DNA from: Rhodanobacter denitrificans
Lineage (GTDB): Bacteria; Pseudomonadota; Gammaproteobacteria; Xanthomonadales; Rhodanobacteraceae
Direction: 5' to 3'
DNA: 64,000 nt
NCBI GenBank assembly: GCA_017848855.1
Contig: JAFIHF010000041.1
Span: forward strand, 124,001 to 188,000
This document shows, piece after piece, positions 8,764 to 17,439 of this stretch. The notes beneath the pieces are model-generated. The model had not been told where the DNA came from and did not search any database. It saw nothing but the letters and a program-made list of their open reading frames with translations. The position numbers and the translations under genes are program-made. Position 1 is the first letter of the stretch; every line of letters begins with the position of its first letter.

Positions 8764-8850
8764 TTCGAATACGCTGCAGTGATGGCGGATGGGCTTCACA
8801 TTCGGACGAAATCAGTCAAATGTCAACACTTGGAAAAGAAACGAAAGTAT
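8761..8850. promoter_or_regulatory. Divergent control region with three TTTCG/CGAAA sites (candidate DeoR/AgaR operators)
   Basis: Only 56 bp separate the divergent starts. TTTCG occurs at 8763-8767, CGAAA at 8807-8811 and CGAAA at 8842-8846; the last two are 35 bp apart. On the minus strand 8832-8848 reads ACTTTCGTTTCTTTTCC. Its TTTCGTTT core (8839-8846) agrees with the E. coli AgaR operator core as I remember it. The third site overlaps the first codons of the isomerase gene. Operator function is inferred. Confidence 0.5.
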
Positions 8851-10025
8851 CCGACAGTCTCGCCGGGCTGGCGGCGGCCACGTCGGCGGCGCAGCGCGAA
8901 CTCGGCTATGCCGACACCCTGCGCGAGATCCTGCAGCAGCCGGCGACCTGGCAGGCCACCGCGGCCCTGCTGCGCGAGCCGTCGGTGCGGGCGCAACTGC
9001 AGGCCGCGCTGACGCCGCGCCCCGCGCACGTGGTGCTGACCGGCTCGGGCAGTTCGATCTACGCGGGCGAATGCATCGCGCCGGACCTGCAGCAGGCGCT
9101 GGGCGTGCCGGTGCTGGCGATCGCCGCGGGCACCCTGCTCACGCACTGGCGCAGCGCGCTGCCGCCGGGCGGCGGCCTGTTGATCTCGATCGCGCGCTCG
9201 GGCGACAGCCCGGAGAGCGCCGGCGTGGTCGACCAGTTGCTAGCGCAGGCGCTGGACTGGCGCCACCTCGCGATCACCTGCAACGCTCGCGGCAAGCTCG
9301 CCACGCAATACCGCGACGAACCGTGCTACGCCACGCTGGTGCTGGACGAACGCACCAACGACCGCAGCCTGGTGATGACTTCGAGCTTCACCAACCTGGT
9401 GCTGGCCGGCAGCGGGCTGGCTGGCCGCGCCGGTGCCGGCGCATGGCAGGACGGCGTGCAGCGCCTCGCCGGCTGCGTGCAGCGCGTGTTCGATCAGCAA
9501 TCCGCAGCGCTGGCGGCGATCGCGCACGGCGATTTCGACCAGGCGGTCTACCTCGGCAGCGGCGGCGCGCTGGGCGCCGCGCGCGAGGCCGCGCTGAAGA
9601 TGCTGGAGATGACCGGCGGCCGCGTGCGCACGATGGCCGAGACCTTCCTCGGCCTGCGCCACGGCCCGATGTCCAGCCTCGACGAAAACACCCTGGTGGT
9701 GGCCTACCTCTCGCCCGACCCCGCGGTGCGCGCCTACGAATACGACCTCCTGCGCGAACTCTCGCGCAAGCAGTTGGGGGGCGCGCGCGTGCTGGTGGGC
9801 GAGGGCATCGCGTTGGATGTGATCGGCGCGCAGGACGTGGCGGTGGACCTCGCCGGCCTGGCCGCGAGCGACGACGCGCTGCCGCTGCTCGCCGACGTGG
9901 CGGTGGGCCAGATCCTCGCGTTCTTCCGCTGCCTCGCGCTGGGCGGCCAGCCGGACGCGCCTTCGCAGGGCGTGCTGACCCGCGTGGTCGAAGCCTTCGA
10001 GTTGCACGCAGGAGGCAAGGCGTGA
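8820..10025 (+). CDS. agaS: AgaS-type SIS-domain isomerase/deaminase (galactosamine-6-phosphate to tagatose-6-phosphate)
   Basis: 401 residues with two SIS sugar-phosphate domains. The first has TGSGSS at 74-79 and ARSGDSPES at 125-133. The second begins near 265 with VYLGSGGALGAAREAALK and ends its core with ETFLGLRHGPMS. The segment ELGYADTLREILQQPATW near residues 27-44 is typical of AgaS, which converts galactosamine-6-phosphate to tagatose-6-phosphate plus ammonia. No other Met start is available after 8820, and the ribosome site is weak. The stop overlaps the next gene's GTG start. It heads a kinase operon, which fits the tagatose pathway. Confidence 0.87.
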   Translation: MSTLGKETKVSDSLAGLAAATSAAQRELGYADTLREILQQPATWQATAALLREPSVRAQLQAALTPRPAHVVLTGSGSSIYAGECIAPDLQQALGVPVLAIAAGTLLTHWRSALPPGGGLLISIARSGDSPESAGVVDQLLAQALDWRHLAITCNARGKLATQYRDEPCYATLVLDERTNDRSLVMTSSFTNLVLAGSGLAGRAGAGAWQDGVQRLAGCVQRVFDQQSAALAAIAHGDFDQAVYLGSGGALGAAREAALKMLEMTGGRVRTMAETFLGLRHGPMSSLDENTLVVAYLSPDPAVRAYEYDLLRELSRKQLGGARVLVGEGIALDVIGAQDVAVDLAGLAASDDALPLLADVAVGQILAFFRCLALGGQPDAPSQGVLTRVVEAFELHAGGKA

Positions 10026-10945
10026 AACGCATCCTCGTCGCCGGCGAACTCAACGTCGACCTGGTGTTCCGCGATTGCCAGGCGTTTCCCGCGCCGGGGC
10101 GCGAGGTGCTGGCCGAGGATGCCGCGATGGTGCCGGGCAGCTCCTCGATGATCTGCGCGATGGGGCTGGCGCGGCTGGGCAACCCGGTGGCCTTCGCCGG
10201 CAAGGCGGGCGCGGACGGCTGGGGGGATTTCTGCGTGTCGGCGCTGCAGGGCGCCGGCATCGACGTGGCCGCGGTGCAGCGCGATCCCGCGCTGCGCACC
10301 GGCATCACCGCCGCGTTCTCCACCCGCAGCGACCGTGCGCTGGTCACCTTCGCCGGCGCGATCGGCGCGCTGCGCGCCGCGGACATCGGCGACGAACTGC
10401 TGGGCCGCGCCGACCACCTGCACGTGTCCTCCTGTTACCTGCAAAGCGCCCTGCGCCCGGAGCTGAAGTCGCTGTTCGCGCGGGCGCGTGCGCTGGGCCT
10501 GGGCACCTCGCTCGATCCGGGCTTCGACCCCGAGCGGCGCTGGGGCGAGGAATGGCAGGCGCTGCTGGCCGAGGTCGACCTGTTCCTGCCCAACGACGTG
10601 GAACTCGCCGGCATCAGCGGCTGCGAGTCGGTGCTCGACGGCCTGCGCGCGCTGGACAACGGCCGCACCCGCATCGTGGCGAAGCGCGGCCGCCACGGCT
10701 GCGCCACGCTGGAGCGCGGCCAGCTGCTGGAGGCGCCCGGCTTCGTGGTGGACGCGGTGGACAGCACCGGTGCCGGGGACTCCTTCGACGCCGGCTTCCT
10801 GCACGCCTGGCTGCGCGGCCTGCCGCTGCTGGATGCCATGCGCTGGGGCAACGCCTGCGGCGCGCTCTCCACCCGCGGCGTGGGCGGCACCGCGCGCCAG
10901 GCCGATGCGGCCGAAGCGCAGACTCTGCTGGAGGGTGCTGCGTGA
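10022..10945 (+). CDS. PfkB-family sugar kinase 1
   Basis: 307 residues, GTG start overlapping the isomerase stop by four bases (GTGA). The ribokinase fold is shown by VAGELNVDLVF at the start, the GSSSMICAMGLARLG segment near 39-53 that replaces the usual GG switch, and the C-terminal PfkB signature DSTGAGDSFDAGF with catalytic Asp253. With a second, differently built kinase downstream, this one may phosphorylate the incoming sugar (galactosamine or a related hexose) while the other makes the bisphosphate. No PTS genes are visible in the cluster, so a sugar kinase is needed. The substrate is inferred only. Confidence 0.83.
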   Translation: MKRILVAGELNVDLVFRDCQAFPAPGREVLAEDAAMVPGSSSMICAMGLARLGNPVAFAGKAGADGWGDFCVSALQGAGIDVAAVQRDPALRTGITAAFSTRSDRALVTFAGAIGALRAADIGDELLGRADHLHVSSCYLQSALRPELKSLFARARALGLGTSLDPGFDPERRWGEEWQALLAEVDLFLPNDVELAGISGCESVLDGLRALDNGRTRIVAKRGRHGCATLERGQLLEAPGFVVDAVDSTGAGDSFDAGFLHAWLRGLPLLDAMRWGNACGALSTRGVGGTARQADAAEAQTLLEGAA

Positions 10946-11874
10946 TCACGGTCGTCGGCATCAACACCGCGATCGACCACCTGATGCAGGTGGACACGCT
11001 GCGCCTGGGTGAAGTCAACCGCACCGTGCACGAAGAAGTGCTGCCGGGCGGCAAGGGCCTGCACGTGGCGCAGACCGTTGCCGCGCTGGGCGAGCCGGTG
11101 CAGCTGATCGGCCTGATCGACACCGCGCACCGCAACCTCACCGCGCGCCGCATGAGCGAGCGCGGCGTGCTGTTCCACGGCGTGGAGATCGACGCGCCGC
11201 TGCGCCACTGCATCGCGCTGCAGGACGCGGCCGGCCAGATCACCGAGGTGCTGGGGCAGGGGCCGCAACTGGGCGAGCGCGACCGCGCCGCGCTGCTGCG
11301 TGCGTTCCGCCTCGCGCTGGCGGAGAGCGAGCTGGTGGTGTTGTCCGGCAGCCTGCCGCGCGGCCTCGCCACCGACACCTACGCCGAGCTCGCGCAGCAG
11401 GTGCGCGCGACCGGCAAGCGCTGCCTGGTCGACGCCAGCGGCGAGGTGCTGCGGCAGGCGCTGGCGGCGCAGCCGTTCCTGCTCAAGCCGAACCGCGACG
11501 AGGCCGAGGCGTTGTTCGGCCGCAGCGTGGGCGAGCTCGACGCCGCCGCCACCGCGCTGCGCGAACTGCATGCGCGCGGCGTGGCGATGCCGGTGCTGAG
11601 CCTGGGCGCGCAGGGCGCGCTGGGCATGGACGAGGGCGGCGTGTGGCATGCCGCGGTGGAGCTGGAGCAGGTGCGCAACACCGTGGGCTCGGGCGACTGC
11701 TTCATGGCCGGCATGGCCGTGGCGCTGCGTCGCGGCGAGCCGCTGCAGGAAGCCTTGCGGCTGGCGGTGGCCTGCGGCGCCGCCAACGCGATGGATGTGG
11801 AAACCGGTTACGTGCGTCCGGACCAGGTCGAGGCATTGCTCGGCCGGGTGCGGCTGCGGGAATGGAAGCACTGA
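10942..11874 (+). CDS. 1-Phosphofructokinase/tagatose-6-phosphate kinase family protein (PfkB kinase 2)
   Basis: 310 residues, GTG start again overlapping the previous stop (GTGA). It belongs to the LacC/FruK branch: NTAIDHLMQV at the start, PGGKGLHVAQ at 35-44, VLSGSLPRG at 133-141, LLKPNRDEAE near 180-189 and VGSGDCFMAG with catalytic Asp252. Members phosphorylate tagatose-6-phosphate or fructose-1-phosphate to the 1,6-bisphosphate. Beside an AgaS isomerase and an aldolase, tagatose-6-phosphate is the natural substrate. It is the last gene of a tightly coupled three-gene unit; about 110 bp follow before the glycosidase gene. Confidence 0.86.
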   Translation: MITVVGINTAIDHLMQVDTLRLGEVNRTVHEEVLPGGKGLHVAQTVAALGEPVQLIGLIDTAHRNLTARRMSERGVLFHGVEIDAPLRHCIALQDAAGQITEVLGQGPQLGERDRAALLRAFRLALAESELVVLSGSLPRGLATDTYAELAQQVRATGKRCLVDASGEVLRQALAAQPFLLKPNRDEAEALFGRSVGELDAAATALRELHARGVAMPVLSLGAQGALGMDEGGVWHAAVELEQVRNTVGSGDCFMAGMAVALRRGEPLQEALRLAVACGAANAMDVETGYVRPDQVEALLGRVRLREWKH

Positions 11875-11921
11875 GCGTCGCAACAACCGCCGCCAGGCGA
11901 TGCCGGGCGGCTTCAAATCAC

Positions 11922-11956
11922 GTCGACCGGGGCATCGGCGCATCGCGCCGGTCGAC
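11922..11956. repeat. 9-bp inverted repeat before the glycosidase gene
   Basis: GTCGACCGG (11922-11930) and CCGGTCGAC (11948-11956) flank a 17-base spacer, 28 bp before the glycosidase start. It may be an operator or an attenuator hairpin. No T-run follows. Confidence 0.4.
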
Positions 11957-11983
11957 CTCGTCCCATCATCGCCAGAGGTCGTC

Positions 11984-14038
11984 ATGCCAGCATCGCAATC
12001 CCATTCCCTCCGTTCGCAGCGCGTGACCTTGCTTGTTGCTTGCCTGCTGGCGGGCCTCGGCACGGCGCAGGCTGCCGACAGCGTCGCCACCGGCAAACTG
12101 GTGCTCGAACCCGGCGCCGCGGCCTTCGTTGACCAGCAGGGCGTGGAGCGCTTCGGCAACGCCGCGATCGAGGCGCGCTGGAAGCTGGATGGCCGACACC
12201 TCGCCGACTTCAGCGTGACCGATCGCGTGCATGGTCGCACCGTGCAGGTCACCGCACCGTTCGCGCTGGTGCTGGCCGATGGCAGTACGCTCAAGACCTC
12301 CGACATGAACCTGCTGTCGGCGCCGAAACTGGTGACGTTGCCGGTGGACGCGCAGGCCTCGCGGCTGGCCGCGCGCCTCCCCGGCAAGGCGGTCGAGGCC
12401 AGCTTCGGCGACACGGCTGGCCGCTTCCGGGTGGACTGGAAGCTGGTGCAGCGCGACGGCTCGCCCTACCTGCGCGAGGAAGTGAGCATCAGCGCGCTGA
12501 AGCAGGACGAGAAGATCGCCAAGGTGTCGCTGCTGGCGTCGAAGGTGGCGGGCGCCGAGGTGAGCGGCACGGTGAACGGCTCGCCGGTGGTGGCCGGCGA
12601 CGTCTACCTCGGCTTCGAGAACCCGCTCTCCGACAGCGCGGCGCGCGGCAGCAACGTGCAACTCACGCTGGCGCGCACGCTGCCGCTGGAGCAGGGCAAG
12701 ACGGTGGCCTATTCCGCCGTGGTCGGCGTGGTGCGCGACGGCCAGCTGCGCCGCGACTTCGCCAGCTACGTGGAGCGCGAGCGTGCGCATCCGTACCGGC
12801 CGTTCCTGCACTACAACTCCTGGTACGACATCGGCTACTTCACGCCGTACACCGAGGCGGAGGCGCTGGATCGCATCAACGCGTTCGGCGAGGAACTGCA
12901 CGTGAAGCGCGGCGTGCAGCTGGACTCCTTCCTGTTCGACGACGGCTGGGACGACCGCAGCGGCAGCTGGAACTTCAGCAAGGATTTCCCGCACGGCTTC
13001 GTGCCGCTGCGCGAGGCGGCGGCGAAGTACGGCGCCGCGCCGGGCGTGTGGCTGTCGCCGTGGGGCGGCTACGGCAAGCCGTGGCAGGAGCGCGTGAAGA
13101 ACGGCAAGGCGGCCGGCTACGAGACCAACGACGGCGGTTTCGCGCTGTCCGGCCCGAAGTACTACCAGCGCTTCCACGACGTGGTGATGAATCTGCTCGA
13201 CCAGGACGGCATCAACCAGTTCAAGTTCGACGGCACCGGCAACGTCAGCAGCGTGTTTCCCGGCAGCCGCTTCGACAGCGACTTTGCCGCGGCGATCCAG
13301 CTGATCGACGACATCCGCAAGGACAAGCCGGACACCTTCATCAACCTCACCACCGGCACCTGGGCCTCGCCGTTCTGGCTGCGCTACGCCGACACCATCT
13401 GGCGCGACGGCGAGGACGACTGGTACACCGGCGTGGGCACGATGCGCGAGCGCTGGATCACCTACCGCGACCAGCAGACCTACCAGAACATCGTGCTGAA
13501 GGGCCCGCTGTTCCCGATCAACTCGCTGATGCTCCACGGCATCATCTACGCGCAGAAGAACCCGCGTCTGAATACCGACCCGAGCCACGACTTCGCCAAC
13601 GAGGTGCACTCCTACTTCGCCACCGGCACCGAGCTGCAGGAGATGTACATCACACCTTCGCTGCTGACCAGGCAGGATTGGGACACGCTGGCGGATGCGG
13701 CGAAGTGGTCGCGCGCCAACGCCGGCGTGCTGCGCGACACGCACTGGATCGGCGGCGATCCCGGCCGTCTGGACGTCTACGGTTGGGCCGCATGGTCGCC
13801 GAAGAAGGCCATCGTCACCTTGCGCAACCCGGACGACAAGCCGCAGCTCGCGGTGATCGACCTGCAGCGCCAGCTGCAGCTGCCGCCTGGCGTGGCGCGC
13901 CGCTTCGGCGTGCACGACGTGTGGCACAGCGGCGGCGCCGACGTGCCGAAGACGCTGGACGCCGATCATGCGAACACGATCATGCTGGCGCCGTTCGAAG
14001 TGCTGACGCTGGAACTGACGTCGGCCAACGGAGACTGA
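11984..14038 (+). CDS. Exported clan GH-D-like glycosidase (alpha-galactosidase or alpha-N-acetylgalactosaminidase type)
   Basis: 684 residues with a cleavable signal peptide (VTLLVACLLAGLGTAQA, cut before ADS), so periplasmic or secreted. An N-terminal beta-sandwich (~25-270) is followed by a TIM barrel. Visible barrel motifs are FLFDDGWDD (Asp319/320), GVWLSPWGGYG, and FKFDGTGN with Asp416 in the position of the GH27/GH36 nucleophile. A small C-terminal beta domain ends the protein. The family may be the one often labelled 'enterotoxin' in databases; I cannot assign a GH number. Beside GH35 and the galactosamine pathway, an alpha-galactoside or alpha-GalNAc substrate is plausible. The ATG is preceded by GAGG. 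Confidence 0.78.
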   Translation: MPASQSHSLRSQRVTLLVACLLAGLGTAQAADSVATGKLVLEPGAAAFVDQQGVERFGNAAIEARWKLDGRHLADFSVTDRVHGRTVQVTAPFALVLADGSTLKTSDMNLLSAPKLVTLPVDAQASRLAARLPGKAVEASFGDTAGRFRVDWKLVQRDGSPYLREEVSISALKQDEKIAKVSLLASKVAGAEVSGTVNGSPVVAGDVYLGFENPLSDSAARGSNVQLTLARTLPLEQGKTVAYSAVVGVVRDGQLRRDFASYVERERAHPYRPFLHYNSWYDIGYFTPYTEAEALDRINAFGEELHVKRGVQLDSFLFDDGWDDRSGSWNFSKDFPHGFVPLREAAAKYGAAPGVWLSPWGGYGKPWQERVKNGKAAGYETNDGGFALSGPKYYQRFHDVVMNLLDQDGINQFKFDGTGNVSSVFPGSRFDSDFAAAIQLIDDIRKDKPDTFINLTTGTWASPFWLRYADTIWRDGEDDWYTGVGTMRERWITYRDQQTYQNIVLKGPLFPINSLMLHGIIYAQKNPRLNTDPSHDFANEVHSYFATGTELQEMYITPSLLTRQDWDTLADAAKWSRANAGVLRDTHWIGGDPGRLDVYGWAAWSPKKAIVTLRNPDDKPQLAVIDLQRQLQLPPGVARRFGVHDVWHSGGADVPKTLDADHANTIMLAPFEVLTLELTSANGD

Positions 14039-14115
14039 CATGGTCGACCCGACCCGCCGCCTGCCGCCGCGCCGGCCGACTGACTACCACTGACGCCACC
14101 CAACGGGGAGCAACG

Positions 14116-15984
14116 ATGCAACGACGAGACTTTCTGCGCCTGAGCGTACTGACCCCGCTGGCGCTCGGCGCGGGCTGGGGCGTGGGCGACGTTCGTGCCG
14201 CCACCGCCGCCGCGGTCGGCATCAAGCCGGATGGCCGCCCGCACCGCTTCGAGCTGTCCCGGCAGCACTTCCTGCTCGACGGAAGGCCCTTTCAGATCAT
14301 GAGCGGCGAGATGCACCCGATCCGCATCCCCGCCGAATACTGGCGCCAACGCATCAGGATGGCGAAGGCGATGGGGCTCAACACCATCGCGATCTACCTG
14401 ATGTGGAACGCGCTGGAAACCGAACCGGGCGTGTTCGATCTCACCAGCGGCAGCCGCGACTTCGCGAAGTTCATCCGCCTCTGCCAGGAAGAGGGCATGT
14501 GGGTGTACCTGCGCCCCGGTCCCTACGTTTGCGGCGAGTGGGATTTCGGTGGCCTGCCGCCGTACCTGCTGCGCCATCCGAACCTGCGCGTGCGCGACAA
14601 GGACGACCCGGACTACATGGCCGCGGTGCGCCGTTACATCGCCACCATCGCGCCGGTGGTGCGGCCGCTGCTCGCGGCCAACGGCGGCCCGATCCTGATG
14701 GTGCAGGTGGAGAACGAGTACGCCTCGTTCGGCAGCGACCTCGGCTACCTCGAAACGATCCAGGCGCTGTGGCAGCAGCACGGCGTGCACGGGCCGTTCT
14801 CGACGGCCGATGGCCAGGACCAGATACGCGAGGCGAAGACCTATCTGCCCGGCGCCGCGCTGGGCCTGGACGGCGGGATTGATTTCGCGGCCGCCCAGGC
14901 CGTCGCGGGCGAGATGCCGGTGTGGATGGCCGAGGGCTACCCCGGCTGGATCACTGCCTGGGGCGACCGACAGTTCGCGCGCGGCCATTTCGCCGACACG
15001 CTGGCCAGGCTGCTCGCCGAGGGGCGCTCGTTCAACATGTACGTGGTGCATGGCGGCACCAACTTCGGCTTCACCGCGGGCGCGAACGTGGACGACGACC
15101 ACCGCACGCATTTCAAGCCGCAGATCACCAGCTACGACTATGGCGCGCCGATCGACGAGCACGGCGCGCCCACGGCCGACTACCACACGTTCCGCAAGCT
15201 GATCGCCGCGCATGCCAAGGCGCCGCTGCCCGAGCTGCCGTTGGTGCCGCCGATGGCGAGCTTCGATGCGATCGTGCCGCAGCCGCACGCCGCGCTGTGG
15301 GACAACCTGCCTGCCGCCAGGAAGACCGAGCACCCGCAGGCCAACGAACTGCTGTTCGGCCAGGGCCACGGCATGGTGCTGTACCGCCGCGCGGTGCCGG
15401 GCGGCGGCGAGCTGGCGGTGGATGGCGTGCGCGACTACGCCACGGTGTTCCACGGCGGCCGCTACGTGGACTACATCTCGCGCATGCAGGACCCGAAGCT
15501 GCGCGCGGGCGACAAGCTGCGGCTGCCGGCGTCGAAGGGCGAGGCGCCGCTGGAAATCCTCATCGACAGCTTCGGCCACGTCAATTTCGGCCACGCGATG
15601 GTGGATCGCAAGGGCCTGGTGGGCGAAGTGAAACTGGACGGCCAAACGCTGACGGGCTGGGAAGCGGTGAGCCTGCCGCTGGGCGAGCGCTGGCTGGCGG
15701 GCCTGCAGCCGCTGCGCGGCAAGCCGACCCGGCCCGGCGTGTTCTTCAAGGGTACGTTCAAACTCGCGCAGGTGGGCGACTGCTACCTCGACATGGCCGA
15801 CTGGGCCAAGGGCTACCTGTGGGTCAACGGCCACCTCTTGGGCCGCTACTGGAACATCGGCCCGCAGCAGCGCCTGTACTGCCCCGCGCCGTGGCTGCGC
15901 GCCGGCGACAACGAGGTGCTGGTGTTCGACCTGCACCGCACCGAGGGCGCGCCGATCCGCAGCGCGGCGGCGTTGAGCGGCTGA
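14116..15984 (+). CDS. GH35 beta-galactosidase, Tat-exported
   Basis: 622 residues. The N-terminus MQRRDFLRLSVLTPLALGAG is a twin-arginine signal (RRDFL), so the folded enzyme should be exported. The GH35 barrel spans about 45-370. GGPILMVQVENEYASFG carries acid/base Glu201, and MAEGYPGW carries nucleophile Glu273. C-terminal jelly-roll domains end with the substrate-lid type segment DMADWAKGYLWVNGHLLGRYW. It removes terminal beta-linked galactose from oligosaccharides. It lies 77 bp after the other glycosidase, with a GGGGAG ribosome site. The two enzymes probably supply galactose-type sugars to the pathway upstream. Confidence 0.93.
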   Translation: MQRRDFLRLSVLTPLALGAGWGVGDVRAATAAAVGIKPDGRPHRFELSRQHFLLDGRPFQIMSGEMHPIRIPAEYWRQRIRMAKAMGLNTIAIYLMWNALETEPGVFDLTSGSRDFAKFIRLCQEEGMWVYLRPGPYVCGEWDFGGLPPYLLRHPNLRVRDKDDPDYMAAVRRYIATIAPVVRPLLAANGGPILMVQVENEYASFGSDLGYLETIQALWQQHGVHGPFSTADGQDQIREAKTYLPGAALGLDGGIDFAAAQAVAGEMPVWMAEGYPGWITAWGDRQFARGHFADTLARLLAEGRSFNMYVVHGGTNFGFTAGANVDDDHRTHFKPQITSYDYGAPIDEHGAPTADYHTFRKLIAAHAKAPLPELPLVPPMASFDAIVPQPHAALWDNLPAARKTEHPQANELLFGQGHGMVLYRRAVPGGGELAVDGVRDYATVFHGGRYVDYISRMQDPKLRAGDKLRLPASKGEAPLEILIDSFGHVNFGHAMVDRKGLVGEVKLDGQTLTGWEAVSLPLGERWLAGLQPLRGKPTRPGVFFKGTFKLAQVGDCYLDMADWAKGYLWVNGHLLGRYWNIGPQQRLYCPAPWLRAGDNEVLVFDLHRTEGAPIRSAAALSG

Positions 15985-16008
15985 CGAAGCGCATGACACC
16001 TGCGGTGC

Positions 16009-16154
16009 AGGAGCGCACCCTGTGCGCGAATGCGGAAAGCGAGTGAAGAGGAGTGAGGAGTGAGAGAAAAGCCCGAGGCGCGAGCTGTACGCTCTCTCTC
16101 GCTTCTCACTCCTCTTCACTCATTCCCTATCAGTCGCGCACAGGGTGCGCTCCT
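16009..16154. repeat. Nested palindrome (21-bp outer and 17-bp inner arms)
   Basis: The outer arms 16009-16029 and 16134-16154 are perfect 21-bp reverse complements. Inside them 16041-16057 and 16105-16121 are perfect 17-bp reverse complements. The structure fills the gap between the convergent GH35 and acyl-CoA dehydrogenase genes. The outer arm (AGGAGCGCACCC..) resembles the repeat starting at 58309. Confidence 0.85.
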
Positions 16155-16172
16155 ACAGGCATCGGCGTGCCG

Positions 16173-17330
16173 TCACGCCTTGCCGTGGAACAACTCGCGC
16201 CCGATCAGCATGCGGCGGATCTCGTTCGTGCCGGCGCCGATCTCGTACAGCTTGGCGTCGCGCAGCAGGCGGCCGGTGGGGAATTCGTTGATGTAGCCGT
16301 TGCCGCCCAGTGACTGGATCGCTTCCAGCGCCACCTTCACCGCGTTCACCGAGGCGTTGAGCAGGCAGGCGGCGGGGTCGATGCGCGACTTCACGCCGTC
16401 GTCGAACTGCTGCGCCACCATGTAGGCGAAGCCGCGCGAGCTTTGCAGCGCGGTGTACATGTCGGCCACCTTGGCCTGCATGATCTCGAAGGTGCCGATC
16501 GGCGCGTTGAACTGCTTGCGCTCGCGCACGTAGGGCAGGGTGATGTCCAGCGCCGCCTGCATCAGGCCGATCGGGCCGCCGGAGAGCACGAGGCGCTCGG
16601 TGTCGAGGCCGCTCATCAAGACGCGCACGCCTTCGTTCACCTCGCCCACGATGTTCGCGGCGGGGATCTCGCAGTTCTCGAACACCAGCTCGCAGGTGTT
16701 GGAGCCGCGCATGCCGAGCTTGTCCAGCTTCTGCGCGGTGGAAAAACCCGGCATGCCCTTCTCGACGATGAAGGCGGTCATGCAGCGGCTGCCGGCGGCG
16801 CGCGGCGCGGTGCGCATGTAGACCAGCAGCACGTCGGCGTCGGGGCCGTTGGTGATCCACATCTTCGAGCCGTTCGCCACCCACACGTCGCCCTTCAGTT
16901 CGGCCTTGCAGCTCATCGAGCCCACCACGTCGGAACCCGCGCCCGGCTCGCTCATCGCCAGCGCGCCCACGTACTCGCCCGAGCACAGCTTGGGGATGTA
17001 CTTCTTGCGCTGCGCCTCGTTGCCGTTGTGGAAGATGTTGTTGACGCACAGGTTGGAGTGCGCGCCGTAGGACAGGCCCACCGAACCCGAGGCGCGCGAG
17101 ATCTCCTCCATCGCCACCATGTGCGCGAGGTAGCCCATGCCGGTGCCGCCATACTCGGTGGGGATCGTCATGCCGAGCAGGCCCAGCTCGCCGAACTTCT
17201 TCCACAGGTCGGCCGGGAACAGGTTGTCGTGGTCGATCTGGGTGGCGCGCGGCGCGATCTCCTTCTCGGCGAAGGCATGCACGGTGTCGCGCAGCAGGTC
17301 GATTTCTTCGCCGAGGGGGAACGGACGCAT
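16173..17330 (-). CDS. liuA: Isovaleryl-CoA dehydrogenase
   Basis: 385 residues, FAD acyl-CoA dehydrogenase. The catalytic Glu245 sits in [18 protein letters not shown], the isovaleryl-specific placement, rather than in a C-terminal YEG motif. Other family segments are [38 protein letters not shown] and [12 protein letters not shown]. It converts isovaleryl-CoA to 3-methylcrotonyl-CoA, the substrate of the carboxylase whose beta subunit begins this window. The start [13 protein letters not shown] (ATG 17328-17330) matches the family length; an in-frame ATG at 17360 would add ten residues. No other liu genes adjoin it. Confidence 0.92.
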   Translation of the reverse strand: MRPFPLGEEIDLLRDTVHAFAEKEIAPRATQIDHDNLFPADLWKKFGELGLLGMTIPTEYGGTGMGYLAHMVAMEEISRASGSVGLSYGAHSNLCVNNIFHNGNEAQRKKYIPKLCSGEYVGALAMSEPGAGSDVVGSMSCKAELKGDVWVANGSKMWITNGPDADVLLVYMRTAPRAAGSRCMTAFIVEKGMPGFSTAQKLDKLGMRGSNTCELVFENCEIPAANIVGEVNEGVRVLMSGLDTERLVLSGGPIGLMQAALDITLPYVRERKQFNAPIGTFEIMQAKVADMYTALQSSRGFAYMVAQQFDDGVKSRIDPAACLLNASVNAVKVALEAIQSLGGNGYINEFPTGRLLRDAKLYEIGAGTNEIRRMLIGRELFHGKA

Positions 17331-17439
17331 GGACGGTATTCCAGGGAAATCAAGGGACATCAATGATAGCGTGCCGGCGGCGCGGCCGGTTCGGCGGCGC
17401 GTGAAATCCCCGGCGCGAAACGGCGGGTTGCCTCGGTTC

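Noticed and set aside
5645..15984. Idea that the sugar cluster is a recent horizontal island
   Set aside because: GC content and codon use look like the neighbours, and no integrase, tRNA or flanking direct repeat is visible, despite its position between leucine-degradation genes.
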